NCBI RefSeq assembly: GCF_003719305.1
Contig: NZ_RARC01000007.1
Span: forward strand, 164,965 to 228,964
Origin: Mycolicibacterium stellerae
Lineage (GTDB): Bacteria; Actinomycetota; Actinomycetes; Mycobacteriales; Mycobacteriaceae
Direction of reading: 5' to 3'
DNA: 64,000 bases
A model generated the notes under the pieces. It had not been told where the DNA came from, made no database searches, and saw only the letters and a program-made list of their open reading frames with translations. Position numbers and translations under genes: made by a program. This document shows, in pieces, positions 1 to 8,824 of the stretch. Numbering within the stretch: position 1 is the stretch's first letter; the number at the start of each line of letters is the position of its first letter.

Positions 1-164
1 TCCAGCACGAAGAAGCCCGACAGCACATCGCCCGGGTCGCCGGGTCCTGCTCCGGTTGTTCGGTGGAGTTCCTCGATCGACGAGTTCGGGAAGATCGAGG
101 TGTAGAACTCGGCGGCTGCCTCGAGGTCGTTGTCGAACCAGAGCGACGGGGTGATGGCCGGCAT
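1..164 (-). CDS. VOC-family (PhnB/glyoxalase-like) protein, 5' part only
   Basis: The gene starts with ATG at 164 and runs off the left edge, so about 54 residues are visible. The N-terminus reads PAITPSLWFDNDLEAAAEF, then YTSIFPNSSI. This is the opening beta-alpha unit of PhnB/3-demethylubiquinone-methyltransferase-like VOC proteins, which start with the same xITPxLWFD pattern. The metal-binding or catalytic residues lie outside the window, so a function cannot be assigned. It is divergent from the alpha/beta hydrolase that starts at 397. Confidence 0.75.
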   Translation of the reverse strand, partial: MPAITPSLWFDNDLEAAAEFYTSIFPNSSIEELHRTTGAGPGDPGDVLSGFFVL

Positions 165-396
165 CGGGGTGTTCCTTTCTCTGTATGTGCAGTGCTACCC
201 CCATGCAGACTCCGCGGCCCGCCGAAACTCATCTAATGTGGCCGGTCGGCCAGGGCGTCGACCTCCTGCCGCAGCGTCGCCAGGAACGGGGGCGCCCGGC
301 AAATCTGGCTGCACTGCGCCGTTTGGTCACCAGCCGGATATGGGCGATTCTCCGCTGGGTAACGTGAGCGCGGGGACAAGGCCCGAGAGGACGTCC

Positions 397-1248
397 GTGA
401 GCGCTGGGCAAAGCGAATTGCAAACGGTGAAGTTTCGGGGTGCCGACGGGCTGACGCTGATCGCCGACGAGTGGAACAACGGAGGCGACGGGCCGTCGGT
501 GCTCTTCCTGCACGGCGGCGGACAGAACCGGTACTCATGGAAGAACACCTGCCAGATCCTGGCCGACGAGGGTTTGCACGTGATCGCGCTGGACTCGCGC
601 GGCCATGGCGACAGCGACCGCTCCCCCGACGCCAATTACTCGGTGGATGCGCTATGTGCCGACACCCGCGCGGTGATCGACCAGATCGGGCGTCCGGTCA
701 TCCTGATCGGTGCCAGCATGGGCGGAATGACCGGCATCCTTGCCGCCCATGAGGCGGGCCCGGAGCAGGTGACGAAGCTCGTGCTCGTCGATGTGGTTCC
801 TCGGTACGAGAAGGACGGCAGCGCACGCATCCGCGATTTCATGGCCAGCGGTCTGCACGGCTTCGAGTCGCTCGAACATGCCGCCGAAGCCGTGGCCTCC
901 TATCTGCCGCACCGCAAGAAACCGCGCAGCCCCGAGGGCCTGAAGAAGAACCTGCGCTTCCGCGACGGGCGCTGGTTCTGGCATTGGGACCCAGCGTTCT
1001 TGACCAAGCCCGTCGACGATTCGTTCGTCCGCGAAGAGAAGCTCGAGCAGGCAGCCATCGATCTGAAGATTCCGATTCTGCTGATCCGCGGGGGCCTTTC
1101 CGACGTGGTCAGCGAGGAAGGCGTGAAGCACTTCCTCGATACCGTGCCGCGCGCCGAGTTCGCCGAGTTGTCGGACGCCGGGCACACCGCAGCGGGCGAC
1201 GACAACGACGCGTTCAGTGAAGTCGTGGTGCAGTTCGTCAACCGGTGA
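397..1248 (+). CDS. alpha/beta hydrolase
   Basis: A 283-residue alpha/beta-hydrolase fold protein. LFLHGGGQNRYSW is the oxyanion-hole strand and loop. LIGASMGGM contains the nucleophile elbow (G-A-S-M-G, Ser nucleophile). A late Asp-containing stretch and SDAGHTAAG supply the acid and histidine. The frame is open from position 130, but GTG 397 is preferred because GAGAGG lies about 7 bases upstream and the hydrolase homology starts right after it; GTG 364 is an alternative. The stop overlaps the next gene's start (GTGA at 1245), which implies translational coupling with the aminotransferase fusion. The substrate is unknown; small-ester or lactone hydrolases share this architecture. Confidence 0.85.
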   Translation: MSAGQSELQTVKFRGADGLTLIADEWNNGGDGPSVLFLHGGGQNRYSWKNTCQILADEGLHVIALDSRGHGDSDRSPDANYSVDALCADTRAVIDQIGRPVILIGASMGGMTGILAAHEAGPEQVTKLVLVDVVPRYEKDGSARIRDFMASGLHGFESLEHAAEAVASYLPHRKKPRSPEGLKKNLRFRDGRWFWHWDPAFLTKPVDDSFVREEKLEQAAIDLKIPILLIRGGLSDVVSEEGVKHFLDTVPRAEFAELSDAGHTAAGDDNDAFSEVVVQFVNR

Positions 1249-4205
1249 GCACTCCACGCCGCACAGTCGGCTTCAACTTCCTCGAAGAACCTGAGCTGCC
1301 CGGCCCTCAGGTGACCGAAGCGCGGGCCGAGCAGATCGTCGCGCAGCACTACGGGATGACCGCGCGGGCCAAATTATTGGGCAGCAACCAGGACTGCAAC
1401 TTCATCATCTATGACTCAGACGACGACGTCCTCGGCGTGCTCAAGGTCGCCAACCCCGCCTTCAACGCAACGGAATTGGAGGCCCAGGATGCGGCGGCCG
1501 AACTGATCGCCGAGGCAGAACCATCGCTGCGGGTGGCCGCGCCGCTGCCCAACGTCGCCGGCGAGAAGTGCACGGTGATAACGGGATTGCTGGATAAGAC
1601 CGCCTACGTCCGGCTGCTGAGGTATCTGCCGGGCGGCACTCTGCTCGAGTCCGGCTACCTTCCGCCTGCCGCTGTCGCGAGTCTCGGCGAGGTGGCGGGC
1701 CGCGTCAGTCGTGCGCTGGCCTGGTTCACCCATCCGGGCCTGGACCGGGCCTTGCAGTGGGACCTGCGGTATGGCGCCGACGTTGTGGCGCAACTGCTTT
1801 CCCACGTCGCCGACCCGTGGCAGCGGGCGAAGGTCTCCGAAGCCGCGGCAAGCGCCTGGTCACGGATATCCCCGCTGGCCGAGCGGCTGCCGCGACAGGC
1901 GACACATCTCGATCTGACGGACGCCAACGTCGTCGTGACTCGCGGCGTGGGCACAGCGGCGCACCCTGACGGCATCATCGACTTCGGCGACCTGTCGCAC
2001 ACCTGGGCGGTGTCGGAGTTGGCGATCGCGGTGTCGTCGGTGCTCGGCCACGTCGGCAGTGATCCGACCTCGATCCTTCCTGGAGTGCGGGCATTTCACG
2101 CCATCCGGCCGTTGACCGTCGAGGAGGCCGAGGTCCTGTGGCCGCTGCTTGTGCTGCGCACAGCGGTGCTGATTGTCAGCGGGGCACAACAGGCCGCGCT
2201 TGACCCCGACAACGCCTACGTCACCGAGCAGACCGACGGCGAGATACGGATGTTCGAGCAGGCGTCATCGATCCCGGTCGACGTGATGACCGCGCTGATC
2301 AAGGCCGACCTCGGGCTGGCGGGCAAGCCGGGCGATGTGCACGTCGACACCGCGCTCATCGACGGCGTCGATCCGGCCGGAGTGGTGACCCTCGACCTGT
2401 CGGCGCAGGCCGATGCGTTCGATTCGGCGTTCGTTCCCGGCGGCTGGCTGCGCACCGATGTCGAGAGCGAACTCGCAAGGGCCGCAGTCGCTGACGGCGC
2501 CTCGCTGGTGGTCACCCGCTTCGGCCAGCCGCGGCTGAGCCGGGCCACGCCGCTGAGCCAGGACAGTCCCGACGTGGTGCCGACCGGTATCAGCCTCTGG
2601 CCCGCCGCGGACGCCCGCGCCGTCGCGCCGTGGGATGGCGAAGTCGTCGACTGCGGCGGTGTGGACAGCGTCACGCTTCGCGGCGGCGAGTACGAGCTGA
2701 CCCTGTCCGGCGTCGCCCCGCTGCCTGCGCCGGGAACGCTACTGCGCGCCGGTGACCCGCTCGCCGACGCCGCGTCGGGCCGGTGGGCCGAAGTCGGCGT
2801 GCGGCCTGTCGGCGCGCCATCCGCGCCGCGGCTGACGACCGCCGAATTGTCGAGGGGCTGGCTGGCGCTCAGCCGCGATCCGCGCCAGGTCCTCGGTCTG
2901 CCCGCCGTGGCCGAATCGCATCGCGCCGATGATCTGCTGGCTCGACGCGACGAAAGCTTCGCGCAGGTACAGGAGCACTACTACGCCAAACCGCCTCAGA
3001 TCGAACGGGGTTGGCGGCACCACCTGATGTCCACGGCGGGCCGGTCCTACCTCGATATGGTCAACAACGTCACCGTGCTGGGCCACGCCCATCCGCGGAT
3101 CGCCGAAACCGCGGCCCGGCAGCTGCGGAGGCTGAACACGAACTCGCGCTTCAACTACGAGGCGGTGGTCGAGTTCAGTGAGCGGCTGGCCGCGATGCTG
3201 CCCGAACCGCTGGACACCGTGTTCCTGGTGAATTCCGGTTCGGAGGCAAGCGATTTGGCGTTGCGCCTGGCGATGGCCGCCACCGGCAGACGCGATGTCG
3301 TGGCAGTACGCGAGGCATACCACGGGTGGACGTATGCCACCGACGCCATCTCCACATCGATGGCCGATAATCCGAATGCCCTTGCCACCCGCCCGGATTG
3401 GGTGCATACGGTGGAATCGCCGAACAGCTTCCGGGGAAAGTTCCGCGGCGCCGACGCGATCCGGTACGCAGCCGAGGCGGTGGCGCAGATCGAGGGCCTG
3501 ATCGCCGGCGGCCGCGCGCCCGCTGCGTTCATCGCCGAACCGGTGTACGGCAACGCGGGCGGCATGGCGCTGCCCGACCACTACCTGGAGCAGGTCTATG
3601 CCGCGGTGCGGGCCTGCGGCGGCCTGGCCATCGCGGACGAGGTGCAGGTCGCCTACGGCAGGCTGGGCAACTGGTTCTGGGGTTTCCAACAGCAGAACGT
3701 CGTCCCCGACATCGTCTCGGTCGCCAAATCGACCGGCAACGGGTATCCGCTCGGCGCGGTGATCACCAGCAAGGAGATCGCTGACAGGTTTTCCAGCCAG
3801 GGTTATTTCTTCTCGTCCACCGGCGGCAGCCCGCTGTCCTGCGCGATCGGAATCACCGTCCTCGATGCGCTCCGGGACGAGGGGCTGCAGCAGAACGCCG
3901 CGCGGGTGGGCGCCCACCTGAAGACGAGATTGCAGGCGCTGAAGGACAAACACTCGATGATCGGCACCGTGCACGGCGTCGGGTTGTATCTGGGCGTGGA
4001 GATGGTCCGCGACAGGGACACCCTCGAACCGGCGGTCGAGGAGACGGCGGCGATCTGCGACCGGATGCTCGAACTCGGTGTGGTGATACAGCCGACGGGC
4101 GATCAGATGAACATCCTCAAGACCAAGCCGCCGCTGTGTATCGACACCGAAGCCGCCGACTTCTATGTCGACGCGCTGGATCGCGTGCTCACCGAAGGCT
4201 TCTAG
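1245..4205 (+). CDS. kinase-like (APH) / class III aminotransferase fusion protein
   Basis: A 986-residue multidomain protein. Residues about 20-330 form an aminoglycoside-phosphotransferase/homoserine-kinase-like fold: HLDLTDANVVV resembles the catalytic HxDxxxxN loop and GIIDFGDLSHT the metal-binding D-F-G/D loop. Residues about 440-520 (APWDGEVVDCGG, LRAGDPLAD) resemble a degenerate lipoyl/M23-like beta domain. Residues about 545-986 are a class III PLP aminotransferase, with VNSGSEASDLA, ADEVQVAYGR and Schiff-base Lys828 in SVAKSTGNGYPLG. Fusions of this order are known among AGXT2-like phospho-lyases and aminotransferases that phosphorylate an amino alcohol and then eliminate phosphate. 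That activity is inferred here, not shown. It overlaps the upstream hydrolase by 4 bases, so the two are probably one operon. Confidence 0.88.
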   Translation: MSTPRRTVGFNFLEEPELPGPQVTEARAEQIVAQHYGMTARAKLLGSNQDCNFIIYDSDDDVLGVLKVANPAFNATELEAQDAAAELIAEAEPSLRVAAPLPNVAGEKCTVITGLLDKTAYVRLLRYLPGGTLLESGYLPPAAVASLGEVAGRVSRALAWFTHPGLDRALQWDLRYGADVVAQLLSHVADPWQRAKVSEAAASAWSRISPLAERLPRQATHLDLTDANVVVTRGVGTAAHPDGIIDFGDLSHTWAVSELAIAVSSVLGHVGSDPTSILPGVRAFHAIRPLTVEEAEVLWPLLVLRTAVLIVSGAQQAALDPDNAYVTEQTDGEIRMFEQASSIPVDVMTALIKADLGLAGKPGDVHVDTALIDGVDPAGVVTLDLSAQADAFDSAFVPGGWLRTDVESELARAAVADGASLVVTRFGQPRLSRATPLSQDSPDVVPTGISLWPAADARAVAPWDGEVVDCGGVDSVTLRGGEYELTLSGVAPLPAPGTLLRAGDPLADAASGRWAEVGVRPVGAPSAPRLTTAELSRGWLALSRDPRQVLGLPAVAESHRADDLLARRDESFAQVQEHYYAKPPQIERGWRHHLMSTAGRSYLDMVNNVTVLGHAHPRIAETAARQLRRLNTNSRFNYEAVVEFSERLAAMLPEPLDTVFLVNSGSEASDLALRLAMAATGRRDVVAVREAYHGWTYATDAISTSMADNPNALATRPDWVHTVESPNSFRGKFRGADAIRYAAEAVAQIEGLIAGGRAPAAFIAEPVYGNAGGMALPDHYLEQVYAAVRACGGLAIADEVQVAYGRLGNWFWGFQQQNVVPDIVSVAKSTGNGYPLGAVITSKEIADRFSSQGYFFSSTGGSPLSCAIGITVLDALRDEGLQQNAARVGAHLKTRLQALKDKHSMIGTVHGVGLYLGVEMVRDRDTLEPAVEETAAICDRMLELGVVIQPTGDQMNILKTKPPLCIDTEAADFYVDALDRVLTEGF

Positions 4206-4214
4206 TTTCCCTCG

Positions 4215-4246
4215 CGGGCCCACGCGCGAGCGGGCCCACGCGCGAG
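4215..4246. repeat. 16-bp tandem duplication next to palindrome A1
   Basis: CGGGCCCACGCGCGAG occurs twice head to tail at 4215-4230 and 4231-4246. The second copy runs into the outer arm (CGCGAG) of the family A palindrome at 4241. A similar 15-bp tandem duplication abuts palindrome A2, so the two may share an origin such as replication slippage at the hairpin base. Confidence 0.9.
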
Positions 4247-4302
4247 CAGACGCAAAAGTACCCGAAAGGCTCTGAAAATTGGGCTATTTGCGTCTGCTCG
4301 CG
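4241..4302. repeat. Family A intergenic palindrome, copy A1
   Basis: An inverted repeat with arms CGCGAGCAGACGCAAA (from 4241) and TTTGCGTCTGCTCGCG (to 4302), enclosing an imperfectly paired interior. It lies between the convergent aminotransferase (ends 4205) and GDT1 transporter (stop at 4284). The transporter stop codon lies inside the palindrome, so its last codons (A-S-R-R-K) are encoded by the repeat. The symmetry and position suggest a bidirectional transcription terminator. Related copies are at 10241 and 49417. Confidence 0.92.
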
Positions 4303-5051
4303 CCGGATCGCGCCGGCTCTGGGTTCTCGTCCGATGCCGCTCGGGTGGGCTCGGTGCGCCTCACCGCAGGCTTTGTGCGCATCACTGCAGGACGTAACCG
4401 CTGCGGCATCGCACGCAGCGCGGCGCCGAGAAGCAGGACGACGCCCACCGCTATCGCGACGATCACGACAACCGGGAGGCCCGGGACGGTTCCCTCGACG
4501 AGCATGTAGATGCCGAAGACGAGGAACGACGCCGCCGCGACGATTTGAATGAGCCGCGCTGGCAGATGCTTGCCCGCGATCGCCCCGACCAGGATGGCCA
4601 GCGCGTCGGCGGCGACCATGCCGAGCGTCGAACCGATCCACACGCCCACCCAGTCGTTGTCCGCCGCGAGGGTTACTGTCGCGAGCATCGTCTTGTCGCC
4701 GAGTTCGGCAAGAAGGAACGCCGACGTGACGGCGAAGAACGCGGGTGCGGTGGACCGCTGGGCCCTGGTGGCCTCGTCATCGCTGAGGCGGTCGCCTCGC
4801 AGCGTCCACAGCCCGAAGAGAACGAACGCCGCCCCGGCCAGGATGCCGAGTAGATGCGTCGGCAGTGCAGCACCGAGGTAGTGGCCGACCGCGACCGAAA
4901 TGAGGTGGATCGCAGTGGTCGCGACGGTGATCCCAGCAAGGACCACCCACCAGCGATGACGCAGCGCGAACGTCATCGCCATCAGCTGGGACTTGTCCCC
5001 GAGCTCTGCGACGAAGATCACGGCGAAGCTCAACAGCAAGGCGGCGAACAC
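4284..5051 (-). CDS. GDT1/TMEM165 (UPF0016) family cation transporter
   Basis: A 255-residue inner-membrane protein with two homologous halves, each carrying the family's E-x-G-D-K-S/T signature: ELGDKS at residues 16-21 and ELGDKT at 116-121. Six or seven hydrophobic segments surround them. Family members move Mn2+ (or Ca2+), usually in exchange for protons. GTG 5051 is chosen because AGGGAG sits 6 bases upstream and the homology begins at once. The frame is open to TTG 5114, and ATG 5096 directly abuts a GGAGG with no spacer. A yybP-ykoY-type Mn2+ riboswitch precedes it, supporting manganese export. The C-terminal ASRRK comes from palindrome A1. Confidence 0.9.
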   Translation of the reverse strand: MFAALLLSFAVIFVAELGDKSQLMAMTFALRHRWWVVLAGITVATTAIHLISVAVGHYLGAALPTHLLGILAGAAFVLFGLWTLRGDRLSDDEATRAQRSTAPAFFAVTSAFLLAELGDKTMLATVTLAADNDWVGVWIGSTLGMVAADALAILVGAIAGKHLPARLIQIVAAASFLVFGIYMLVEGTVPGLPVVVIVAIAVGVVLLLGAALRAMPQRLRPAVMRTKPAVRRTEPTRAASDENPEPARSGASRRK

Positions 5052-5121
5052 GTACCACTCCCTGTTCGGTGCGGCTGCCGCTCGGAAGAAAGTCATCCTC
5101 CGGCCGACAACCAATACGGTC

Positions 5122-5240
5122 TATCCGGCCGAAGGTCTCGCCCACCGGCCGTTGGCCGGTCCGGGTAACCGGGCTGTGCGGTGTGACCGCGACGCCAGTA
5201 TGTCGATTACCTGATTGGGGGCTACTCCCCTTCGCTATTA
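5122..5240 (-). promoter_or_regulatory. yybP-ykoY (Mn2+-sensing) riboswitch
   Basis: On the minus strand the leader carries both hallmark blocks of the yybP-ykoY aptamer. GAAGGGGAGTAGC lies near 5235-5221 and GGCGAGACCTTCGGCC at 5142-5127, with GAAGG able to pair with CCTTC as the closing P1 helix and GC-rich helices between. The class is known to bind Mn2+ and often precedes GDT1-family exporters, which is the gene here. The 70-base stretch between the aptamer and GTG 5051 repeats CGGCCG, which could form an alternative helix, but the switching mechanism cannot be read from sequence. Boundaries are approximate. Confidence 0.85.
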
Positions 5241-5384
5241 GCCATGCTACGCACACCTGCCTGCGCGCGCAATTCGGTTATAGCGGGATCGCCTGTCGCA
5301 CAATAAATTTGAGCTACCGGCAATTAGAGTTCGGGTACCCTGATCCAGCCACAAGCGTGACCGCAACGTCGATGTTGGGCACCG

Positions 5385-8003
5385 TCAATCCGCTGCTGCC
5401 GGACCTTTCCGGATGATCGCGGCCAGTTCCTCGCGGGAATTGGCGCCGACGCGCTGACATGCGCGGTACAGGTGTCCCTCGACGCTGCGGACCGACATGT
5501 AGAGCTTCTTTGCGATGTCTTTGTTCGACATGCCCGCGACCGCCAATTCGACGATCTCGCGCTGCCGTTCGGTCAGCGGATGACCGGTCGGGCTTCGCAA
5601 TGCGGGCGTGCTGAGACCGCCGCATTCGTCGGACAGCCCCTGCGCGATCGCGGCGGCATACAGCCGGCGTCTGCGCTGTTGGCTCTGCGAGAAGGCCACC
5701 GCCGCTTGCGCTGCCGCATCCGCGGCAGCCGCTCGATCGCCCAGCGCCCGGTAGTCATTCGACGCCAAAAGCAGGCCCTCGCCATCCTTGGCTGCAAGTG
5801 ATTCGGCATGGCGCGCAACGGCATCGGCCAACGGCAGAGACAACTCGCCTGCGAGCTCACGCGCCCGGTCCGACATTGAGGGATCGCCCCATTGCGCTGC
5901 CACCTGCAGGCAGAGCAGTTCATGGGTCAGCTGACCGCGGTCGCGTGCCTTCGCCGCGGCGTCGCGAACGGCCGTCACTGCGTCGGACAGGTATCCGCCT
6001 GCCGCGAGCGCCCATCCGGTCGCGATGGCCAGGGCGGTGTGCATGTACACATAGGCATCCGGCACGTTCGCCCGCGCCTCTTCCAGTGCTGCGTTCGCTT
6101 CCGCCGCCTCGCCGAGTTTGGCGTGCGCCTCCGTCAGCGCGAAGCAGGTCGCGGGCCGCAAACCCGTTGTGATGCCGTGATGCTCGACGCCGGCCAGTGC
6201 TTCGTGCAGGAGTTTGACGGCGCCTGGCAGCTCCCCGCGCATCAGGTCGGACTGGCCGAGCAGAAATACCAGGTTGGCGTAGGCCAGTCCGGGAACGTCG
6301 TTCACGGAGTCGGCCATCTGCTTGGCGACCTTCGCACAGTCGTCGATGCGGCCGGTCAGCCTGCAGGCGCGCGCGAAGACGCCACCGAACCAGAACCGCA
6401 GGGGTGCCGTCTGGAAGGACGTCGACGCACGGTCGAGCGCCCGGTCGGCGACGGCCGCCAGCTCGTCGCCCCGGCCCAGAGCCCCGAGCGCCATCACCAA
6501 CGCGAACGACGCCATCATCGCGTGGAAATCTCCGAGCTGCTCCGAATTCAGTGCAGCGGAGGCCTTTTCGGCTGCCAACTGGCAACGGCCGTACACCGCG
6601 TCGACACACGCCTCCACCGCCGCCCGCGATTCGGCTTGAGTCGGCGACTCCGGGCCTGCGGCAAGACCCTCGAGGATGGCCGCGGCGTCAGTGGGCCTGC
6701 CGAGTATCCAGATCAGGTTGGCGGCACGCACGGTCGACCATCGGTGCGCGTCCTCGTGGCCGTCGGCGGTGATCTCCTTGAGCAACTTCTCGGCGTCGTC
6801 GCCGCGACCATGCAACACCAGGTTCATCACCTGAACGCCGGGCGCTTCGCTCGCCCCCGCCGATACCGCGGCGTCGGCGAACCGGTCCGCCATATCGAGA
6901 TCCAGCAGCGTCATCGCGAAGCGCGCGGCGTCGACGAAGAGTTCAGGATCGGGGGGCAGATCCGACTCGAGCGTGAGCAGGGCGCGCCGCACGGTCGACT
7001 GCATGTCGGCGTCGGGCTTCTTGGCGAGTCCCTGGGCCAGCTTGCCCCGAATTCGAGACAGATACATTTCGCCCGCGCTGGCCCGTCGGAGTTCCCCGAA
7101 GAGGGGATGCGCCAATCGCGCCATGCGCTCGTTGCCCGAGCGCTCGACGGTGACCAGTCGCATCTGCTCGGCGGCCTCCAGATCGGCGCGATCGGCCACT
7201 TCGCACAGCACATCGACGGCCAGCGGCTCGCATTGCGACAACGTGTCGACCACGAGCGCCAGCCCGTCGGACAGCTCACCCAATTGGCGGCCGACCATGT
7301 CGGTGATGTTCTGGGACACCGCAACCCGTTCGTCCCACATCCACACCCCTGCGACCTGCCGCATCCGCCCTGCCGCCACCTGATCGGTCACCAGCTGGCG
7401 AAGGAACAGGGCGTTGCCGCCGGTCAATCGCCAGAACCGCTGCGCGCTGCGGGCGTCCACCGCTCCGCCCAGAGTCGACTCGATCAGGCTGCGCGTTCCC
7501 GCCTCCGACAGGGGTGCGAGATCAAGCCGGGCCAGCAGGCCGTCCTTCCATAACGCCGTGACGGCGTCCGGTTCGGCCTCGCCGGTGCGCACGGTGACGA
7601 CCAGCCGTGGCCCGCGCGTCTGGGCAAGCTGGTGCACGACGTGCGCCGACAAACCGTCGAGCAGGTGCGCGTCGTCCACACCGATGAGCACCTTGCCCTG
7701 ACGTTGTTGGGCGACAAAGGAATTGATGAGGCGGCCCACGTCGGGCATCGAACCCGGAGCCGTCTCCGCGATGGATCCGGTGAACGCGCCGAGCGGCAGT
7801 GGTCGGGCCGACTCCGTGCCGGTGATCCAGTTCGTGCGCTCGCCCGCGGCCTGTGCGCGTGCCAGCACCTCTCGAGCGAGTCTGGTCTTGCCGACGCCTG
7901 CCGCGCCGCAGATGACGACACCGCAGTAGTTGCCCGTCCCGCTCAGCGCACGACGAATCACGCCTAGTTCGCTGTCGCGCCCTGTCAGCAGATCGCCGGT
8001 CAT
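5385..8003 (-). CDS. Large ATP-binding LuxR-family transcriptional regulator
   Basis: An 872-residue regulator of the MalT/LAL-like class. An N-terminal STAND-type ATPase has Walker A GAAGVGKT at residues 33-40 and a Walker B-like LIGVDDAHLL near residue 105. A long helical, TPR-like middle region follows. The C-terminal LuxR helix-turn-helix includes LTERQREIVELAVAGMSNKD and SVRSVEGHLYRA. ATG 8003 is preferred over the upstream ATG 8045 because GGAGG stands 7 bases before it. Such proteins use ATP and a small-molecule or protein inducer to activate nearby genes; no inducer or target can be named. It lies downstream of the TetR gene on the same strand with 118 bases between. Confidence 0.92.
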   Translation of the reverse strand: MTGDLLTGRDSELGVIRRALSGTGNYCGVVICGAAGVGKTRLAREVLARAQAAGERTNWITGTESARPLPLGAFTGSIAETAPGSMPDVGRLINSFVAQQRQGKVLIGVDDAHLLDGLSAHVVHQLAQTRGPRLVVTVRTGEAEPDAVTALWKDGLLARLDLAPLSEAGTRSLIESTLGGAVDARSAQRFWRLTGGNALFLRQLVTDQVAAGRMRQVAGVWMWDERVAVSQNITDMVGRQLGELSDGLALVVDTLSQCEPLAVDVLCEVADRADLEAAEQMRLVTVERSGNERMARLAHPLFGELRRASAGEMYLSRIRGKLAQGLAKKPDADMQSTVRRALLTLESDLPPDPELFVDAARFAMTLLDLDMADRFADAAVSAGASEAPGVQVMNLVLHGRGDDAEKLLKEITADGHEDAHRWSTVRAANLIWILGRPTDAAAILEGLAAGPESPTQAESRAAVEACVDAVYGRCQLAAEKASAALNSEQLGDFHAMMASFALVMALGALGRGDELAAVADRALDRASTSFQTAPLRFWFGGVFARACRLTGRIDDCAKVAKQMADSVNDVPGLAYANLVFLLGQSDLMRGELPGAVKLLHEALAGVEHHGITTGLRPATCFALTEAHAKLGEAAEANAALEEARANVPDAYVYMHTALAIATGWALAAGGYLSDAVTAVRDAAAKARDRGQLTHELLCLQVAAQWGDPSMSDRARELAGELSLPLADAVARHAESLAAKDGEGLLLASNDYRALGDRAAAADAAAQAAVAFSQSQQRRRRLYAAAIAQGLSDECGGLSTPALRSPTGHPLTERQREIVELAVAGMSNKDIAKKLYMSVRSVEGHLYRACQRVGANSREELAAIIRKGPAAAD

Positions 8004-8110
8004 TTCGCTGCCTCCGCGCCGGCCATGCATCCCTCCGCCGGTCATGGACTGTTTTACGCGCTAAGCATAGGGCTCCGTCGCTGGCGGGGCCGGTAATTGA
8101 CGACGCAAAT

Positions 8111-8132
8111 AGCGGGTTCGCTCAATCCCGCT
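8111..8132 (-). terminator. Small hairpin at the end of the TetR gene
   Basis: AGCGGG (8111-8116) and CCCGCT (8127-8132) can pair around a 10-base loop. In the minus direction the stem is followed by ATTTGCG, with only a weak T-run. It overlaps the TetR stop codon at 8122. The location suggests a terminator, but the stem is short. Confidence 0.35.
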
Positions 8133-8733
8133 CGGCGATGCCCAGTTCGGACGTGAAATACGACCGCGCAATGTGCTTGGCTTCGCGCGACGGAACGGCT
8201 CGCACCACCATCTGCGCGCCGAGCCCGTCGATCATGGTCAACAGCCGCCGTGCCGCGACGTCGGCGTCTGCCGCGTGAAACTCACCGGAGCCGACGCCGA
8301 GGCGAACGATGTCCGCGAGGATCTCGAGCCACGCGTCGGTCAGAGTGTTGGCTTCGGCGGCCAACGCGGCGTTGCGCCGACCCAGGCTCCACGCGTCGAG
8401 CCACAGCGCGCTGGCGTCCTCGCTTGACTCGTCGAGCACGTAGTCCATCAGCGCGTCCATCTTGGCGGTCGCCGTCTCGGCGGCGGCAACTCGGGTCCTC
8501 GCGTCGGCCAGATCGGCCACCGCGGCCGTCGTGAACGCCGCGGTGATGAGCTGTTCAGCCGACGAGAAATAGTGACTGACCAGGCCAGGCGTCACGTTGA
8601 GATCGCTGGCGACGCGACGCAGGGTCACCGCCGACAGTCCCTCGGCGGCGCTGATCTCGACGGCCTTGGCCAGCAGCTCGCCATGCCGCTCGGCGGGCAG
8701 CTTGCGCTTGGCGTCCCGCGTTTCGACGCTCAA
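8122..8733 (-). CDS. TetR-family transcriptional regulator
   Basis: A 203-residue regulator with an N-terminal TetR helix-turn-helix: LSAVTLRRVASDLNVTPGLV, then SHYFSSAEQLITAAF, at residues about 30-65. The C-terminal ligand-binding half is all helical. TTG 8733 is chosen because AGGAGG lies 7 bases upstream; the frame is open to 8775 but nothing upstream resembles the family. The gene is divergent from the NCS1 permease (8825), the usual layout for a local repressor that senses the transported compound. Direct TATTGA repeats in the 91-bp intergenic region are candidate operators. Confidence 0.9.
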   Translation of the reverse strand: MSVETRDAKRKLPAERHGELLAKAVEISAAEGLSAVTLRRVASDLNVTPGLVSHYFSSAEQLITAAFTTAAVADLADARTRVAAAETATAKMDALMDYVLDESSEDASALWLDAWSLGRRNAALAAEANTLTDAWLEILADIVRLGVGSGEFHAADADVAARRLLTMIDGLGAQMVVRAVPSREAKHIARSYFTSELGIAERD

Positions 8734-8745
8734 GTCCCATCCTCC

Positions 8746-8792
8746 TATTGACGAATCCCGATTCTTATTGAACACTACATCAACACTATTGA
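8746..8792. promoter_or_regulatory. Divergent control region with TATTGA repeats
   Basis: TATTGA occurs at 8746-8751, 8766-8771 and 8787-8792, spaced 20 and 21 bases (two helical turns). Between the first two is the inverted pair GAAT-cccg-ATTC (8753-8764). The region separates the TetR gene and the permease and is AT-richer than its surroundings. This is the pattern of a divergent promoter with a repressor operator. The assignment to the neighbouring TetR protein is inference. Confidence 0.45.
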
Positions 8793-8824
8793 GCTACCCG
8801 TCAACAAGTCGAATCGAGCAGCCC

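Noticed and set aside
2739..4223. A 494-codon minus-strand frame opposite the aminotransferase domain
   Set aside because: It is antisense to conserved PLP-enzyme sequence and has no motif.
5892..7553. A 553-codon plus-strand frame inside the LuxR-type regulator
   Set aside because: Antisense shadow of a gene with Walker A and HTH motifs.
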